Origin: Vannielia litorea
Lineage (GTDB): Bacteria > Pseudomonadota > Alphaproteobacteria > Rhodobacterales > Rhodobacteraceae
Length of the DNA: 64,000 nt
NCBI RefSeq assembly: GCF_019801175.1
Contig: NZ_JAHVJR010000001.1
Span: 2,418,001-2,482,000, forward strand
Reading direction: 5' to 3'
Part shown: positions 60,594 to 64,000 of the stretch, piece by piece
How positions within the stretch are numbered: the first letter of the stretch is position 1
How the letters are laid out: each line of letters starts with the position of its first letter
Notes under the pieces: generated by a model
What the model saw: only the letters and a program-made list of their open reading frames with translations
What the model was told of the DNA's origin: nothing
Database searches by the model: none
Position numbers and translations under genes: made by a program

Positions 60594-61721
60594 TCAGGCC
60601 GCCAGTGCCGCGTCGTGGCGCAGGATTGCCGCCTCAGCCCCGGAGAGGGTGCGGCGGGCGGGGGCGCCATAGTCGTCAGGGCGCTTCTTCAGCCATGGAA
60701 GGCCGCCCAGCAGGCGATCCCGGTCGCCCGCGTCGAGCGTTCCGAAATCGGCCTCGGCGGGGTGGAAGCTCTCGGTCTCGACCCCGTTGGCGAAGAGCAC
60801 CTGGTGCCGGTCCATCAGGATATGCACGTAGGTGGCCTCGGTCAGGTGGTGGTCGGTGGAGATGCCGCGCAGGCCGGACAGATCGCGCGCGCGGACCAGC
60901 ACCTCGGGGGTGTTGTAGAGCGCCTGTGCGGCCGGGCCGCGCAGCAGGAGGCGGTGGTTTGGCGAGACCAGCAGGTCGCCATCGGGAATGTCGGGCCCGA
61001 GCACGCCAGCGCGGATGCGCATGGGGCGCAGGTGGGGCATGGCGAAGAGGCGCGCGCCGGTCATCCGGCGCTGACCGGCCCACATGACCGGCTGGGCACC
61101 ATCATCGGCGGTTTGCACCATGTCGCCCTCGCCCAGTTCCTCGACCAGTTTGTAGCCCTCGGGTGTGGCGATGCGGGTGCCTGCGGTGAAGCAGATCACC
61201 CCGCCCTGCGCGGTTTCACCCGGCCTCGGGGGCGTATCGGAGGCGCTTGCCACATGGCTGACCCAGAGGTCGGCGCCCTCGGGCGGCACGCCGCCTGCGA
61301 ACATCAGCAGGCCGGAAGCGCCCGGCACGGTCTCGATCCAGCTCGCCATCCAAGCCTGCTGGCCGTCAGTCACGGTGAAGCTGGCATGGGCCAGAAGCGC
61401 CTCGCCCTCGGCCACCTGCGCGATGGCCTCGGCCCGCGCCAGCGCCTTGCGGGCATCTGCCCCGCGCGCAAGCACCGCAAGCGCCTCGCCGTTGCCGGTG
61501 ATCATCCGCCGCACCTTGCGTGCCGCACGTTTGTGAAGGTCTGCCACGCCCTCCGCACTGCCGAGCGATAGCACATCGCCGGGTCCATCGACCCGGGTGA
61601 GCGCCCCGCTCCAGCGCCAGATCGCGCCCGGACGCAGGCTTTCCACGGCTGCGCCGGGGTGCCCATCTGTTTCCGTGTGCGACCAAGGGATGACAAACGT
61701 GCCGAGAAAGCCCGTTTTCAT
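60594..61721 (-). CDS. Hint (Hedgehog/intein-type) domain protein
   Basis: The protein has 375 residues. The N-terminal ~175 residues are unlike any family I recognise. At about residue 177 ICFTAGTRIATPEGYKLVEELGEGDMVQTADDG begins a Hint_2 domain, continued by LLVSPNHRLLL; the Cys (VICFTAG) and His (SPNH) are those used for autoprocessing in Hint proteins. Rhodobacteraceae carry many such Hint proteins, often associated with exported repeat proteins. No signal peptide is evident. The role is unknown. Confidence 0.85.
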   Translation of the reverse strand: MKTGFLGTFVIPWSHTETDGHPGAAVESLRPGAIWRWSGALTRVDGPGDVLSLGSAEGVADLHKRAARKVRRMITGNGEALAVLARGADARKALARAEAIAQVAEGEALLAHASFTVTDGQQAWMASWIETVPGASGLLMFAGGVPPEGADLWVSHVASASDTPPRPGETAQGGVICFTAGTRIATPEGYKLVEELGEGDMVQTADDGAQPVMWAGQRRMTGARLFAMPHLRPMRIRAGVLGPDIPDGDLLVSPNHRLLLRGPAAQALYNTPEVLVRARDLSGLRGISTDHHLTEATYVHILMDRHQVLFANGVETESFHPAEADFGTLDAGDRDRLLGGLPWLKKRPDDYGAPARRTLSGAEAAILRHDAALAA

Positions 61722-61903
61722 GCCTGTATGCCTGCCGATTTTCTTTTTTATTGCAGATTCGTTAACACGCGATCTCGCGCGTCACCAAGAAAAAAGTGCA
61801 GGGGAGTCAAAGGCGTGGCGCGGGGGTCACGCGCAAGGAAGGTAGCGCATAGGCGCGGGCCGGCCCCTCTTTGCGGCTGCGGTGAGGGGCCGAGGTGCGG
61901 CGC

Positions 61904-62818
61904 TCAGAAGAACAGCCGCAGTTGCAGCGCGCCGACCAGCTGGCCCTCGGGCTGAGTCTCGAACTCCTCGGAGAGGTAGGTCAGGCCGTAGAACAACCCG
62001 CGGTTCTCGCCCTGCCAGTTCATCCCGGCGCGGATGCGGGTGCGGGTGTCTGTCAACTCGATGCCGTCTTCCTCGGGCAGGTAGGCCGAGGAGAAGACCT
62101 TGGCGAAGTCGCCGCCGAGCAGGAAGGAGAAGCCGGAAACGGCGTTGGAGCGGATCACCTGATAGCGATGGCCGGTGGTGCTGTCGCGCGCCATCAGCGC
62201 GCCTTGGCCATAGCTTCCGAAGGTCACGTCGGCACCGACGCGGGCAAAGCTCTCAACGCCGTGCTGCAGTTCGACGAAGGGGCGCAGGCGGGCGTTGCCG
62301 AAGGCCAGTTCGCGGGAGAGTTCGGCGGAGACGGTGGCATAGCTGTTGTTGGGGATCTGGTCGCCCAGCACGGTGGTTTCCTCAAGGCCGAAGGTCTTGT
62401 GGATCGAGTTCTGCAGCTCGCCCAGCCCGGTCTGGGGGCCGGTGAGGGTGAGGTCGACCCCGGCGCGGAAGTCGGCCGCGCCCATCTTGGAGTAGCTGTG
62501 CACGCCGAAGGTGAGAGCCCCGGCAAAGCGGCGGTCGTCGGCGGCGGGCGAGGTGAGGCTCTGCGGCGCGATCAGCTCGGAGCGTAGACGAAACTCCAGC
62601 AACTGGCCGAAACGGTCAGGCGCCGCGCCCTCCCAGTCGGGGCCATAGGCGATGCTCAGGGTGTAGGCGCCGGTGCGCCAGCGGTCGTAGCCATCGCCCA
62701 GCACGTCGTTGGTAAAGAGCCGGCCCCAGCCCAGCAGCGCCCGGTCGGCAGCCTGGGCCGGCGCAGCGAGACCGGAAAGGGAGGCGAGAAGAGCGATCAC
62801 TCGGAGGGCGGATTTCAT
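61904..62818 (-). CDS. LpxR-type lipid A 3'-O-deacylase (DUF2219), outer membrane
   Basis: The protein has 304 residues. Signal peptide MKSALRVIALLASLSGLAAPAQA is followed by GRLFTNDVLGDGYDRWRTGAYTLS, where the TND...GDGYDRWRT block matches the LpxR active-site N terminus. Barrel strands continue to the final QLRLFF with a terminal Phe. LpxR removes the 3'-acyloxyacyl group of lipid A and needs calcium. The conserved His expected near the middle may be in HSYSKMG or IHKTFG; I could not assign it with certainty. Confidence 0.87.
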   Translation of the reverse strand: MKSALRVIALLASLSGLAAPAQAADRALLGWGRLFTNDVLGDGYDRWRTGAYTLSIAYGPDWEGAAPDRFGQLLEFRLRSELIAPQSLTSPAADDRRFAGALTFGVHSYSKMGAADFRAGVDLTLTGPQTGLGELQNSIHKTFGLEETTVLGDQIPNNSYATVSAELSRELAFGNARLRPFVELQHGVESFARVGADVTFGSYGQGALMARDSTTGHRYQVIRSNAVSGFSFLLGGDFAKVFSSAYLPEEDGIELTDTRTRIRAGMNWQGENRGLFYGLTYLSEEFETQPEGQLVGALQLRLFF

Positions 62819-62967
62819 CGTTTCAGACCGTGTTGGAGAGCTTTTGCCCTCAATACGTGCAACCCCGGCGTGTCAGAAAGAGGAAAGGTAAAAGCTGAGT
62901 GTGAAACGCAGTGTTTCCGCAACAGCGCGGCGGCGCTAGGGTGGCGCGAACAAGCAAGGGAGGCAGG

Positions 62968-64000
62968 ATGAAACCGCTGGAAGGGCTGAAGGTTGTCGAG
63001 ATGGCGCGAATCCTCGCCGGGCCGTGGATCGGACAGGCGCTGGCCGATCTGGGCGCGGAGGTGATCAAGCTGGAGAGCCCGGAGGGGGATGACACCCGGC
63101 GCTGGGGCCCGCCTTTCGTGGAGCGGGACGGCGACGTGAGCGCGGCCTATTTCTACTCAGCGAACCGGGGCAAGGTGAGCGAGGTCGTGGACTTTCGCAC
63201 GCCCGAGGGGCAGGCGCGGGTGCGCGAGTTGGTCGGCAGCGCAGACATTCTGATCGAGAACTTCAAGGTTGGCGGGCTGGCGAAATATGGGCTTGATTAC
63301 GCCAGCCTGGCGGAGGTGAACCCGGCGCTGATTTACTGCTCTGTCACCGGCTTCGGGCAGGACGGCCCTTATGCCAAGCGGGCGGGATACGACTACCTTT
63401 TGCAGGGCATGAGCGGGTTGATGGATATCACCGGCGATCCGGAGGGAGAGCCGACGCGGTTTGGCGTGGCGGTGACGGATATCGTGACCGGGCTTTACTC
63501 CACCATCGGTATCCTCGCCGCGGTGGAGCAGCGGCACCGGACAGGGCGGGGGCAGCATATTGATATGTCCCTGCTGGACTGCGCGGTGGCCATGCTGGCG
63601 AACCAGGGGATGAACTACCTTGCCACCGGGGTGCCACCACAGCGGACCGGATCTTGGCATCGCAACCTCGGCCCCTATCAGGTGGTTCCGGTGAAGGACG
63701 GGCATATCATCATCGCGGTGGGCAATGACGGGCAGTTCCGCCGGTTTTGCGATGTCCTTGGGCTGGACGGGCTGGCCGATGACCCGAGGTTCTCGACCAA
63801 TCCGGGCCGGGTGACCAACCGCGAGGCACTGACGCCGCTGATCGAGGCGGTTACGGCGGGCTGGGAGAAGGCGGCGCTGCTGGCGGCCTTCGAAGCGGCC
63901 ACGGTGCCGGCCGGGCCGATCAACGATGTGGGCGAGGCGCTGGCCGACCCGCAGGTGATGGCACGCGGCATGCAGATCGCGCCCGAGGGGGTGCCGGGGC
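62968..64000 (+). CDS. CaiB/BaiF-family CoA-transferase, partial (right edge)
   Basis: At least 344 residues are visible from ATG at 62968 (AAGGGAGG upstream). KPLEGLKVVEMARILAGPWIGQALADLGAEVIKLESPEGDDTR is the class III CoA-transferase opening, with the catalytic Asp expected in SLLDCAVAMLANQ or nearby and GFGQDGPYAKRAGYDYLLQGMSGLM further on. It moves CoA between acids. The substrate is unknown. The remaining ~50-60 residues lie outside the window. Confidence 0.93.
   Translation, partial: MKPLEGLKVVEMARILAGPWIGQALADLGAEVIKLESPEGDDTRRWGPPFVERDGDVSAAYFYSANRGKVSEVVDFRTPEGQARVRELVGSADILIENFKVGGLAKYGLDYASLAEVNPALIYCSVTGFGQDGPYAKRAGYDYLLQGMSGLMDITGDPEGEPTRFGVAVTDIVTGLYSTIGILAAVEQRHRTGRGQHIDMSLLDCAVAMLANQGMNYLATGVPPQRTGSWHRNLGPYQVVPVKDGHIIIAVGNDGQFRRFCDVLGLDGLADDPRFSTNPGRVTNREALTPLIEAVTAGWEKAALLAAFEAATVPAGPINDVGEALADPQVMARGMQIAPEGVPG

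Noticed and set aside
59898..61571. + strand 557-codon frame over rpsD and the Hint gene
   Set aside because: It is antisense to rpsD, whose identity is certain.

Overview
The window reads as chromosomal DNA of a marine alphaproteobacterium of the Rhodobacteraceae (roseobacter group). Supporting points are the high GC, the gene families (homospermidine synthase, choline/choline-sulfate cluster, TamA-TamB, radical SAM/UdgX pair), a LexA site of the GAAC-N7-GAAC alphaproteobacterial type, and CtrA-like TTAACC half-sites. No insertion sequence, prophage, CRISPR array or rRNA operon was seen. The genes lie in short, tightly coupled operons with many TGATG and ATGA overlaps.

Layout. 1-15.3 kb (minus strand): a 4,018-residue secreted protein built from about 28 tandem DUF7507/DUF11 beta-sandwich repeats, translationally coupled to a large outer-membrane beta-barrel gene that runs off the left edge. 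15.7-20.6 kb: tRNA-Ser(GCT), an intradiol dioxygenase, a ureohydrolase, a lipoprotein, YchF and two small envelope proteins. 20.7-23.9 kb: a VOC protein, then a LexA-boxed radical SAM / DUF4130-UdgX uracil-DNA pair. 23.9-30.5 kb: a class III aminotransferase, an unknown gene, a CheB-CheR-PAS fusion lacking a kinase, an NsrR-like Rrf2 regulator and RpiB. 30.6-38.8 kb: divergent choXWV and betI-betC-betB-betA, so choline or choline-O-sulfate is imported and oxidised to glycine betaine. 39-45.2 kb: TamA and TamB. 45.3-47.8 kb: a dimethylglycine/sarcosine-dehydrogenase-like flavoprotein that would extend betaine breakdown. 48-50.6 kb: panC-panB and a 2-hydroxyacid dehydrogenase. 50.7-54.2 kb: an SH3-like protein and the hisC-tyrC-extensin operon. 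54.4-64 kb: an ion-transporter-like permease, UPF0114, homospermidine synthase, a DUF4394 protein, a SnoaL-like protein, rpsD with a structured leader, a Hint-domain protein, an LpxR-type lipid A deacylase and a CoA-transferase cut by the right edge.

Most notable: (i) the giant repeat protein plus barrel, whose repeats show signs of a nine-repeat higher-order duplication; (ii) a shared composite DNA element (TTAACC, 13-14 bp, then ATGCACA copies at exact 11-bp spacing) upstream of two unrelated genes 37 kb apart; (iii) the SOS-type operator abutting the radical SAM/UdgX operon. All functional calls are from reading motifs and family memory; no search was run.
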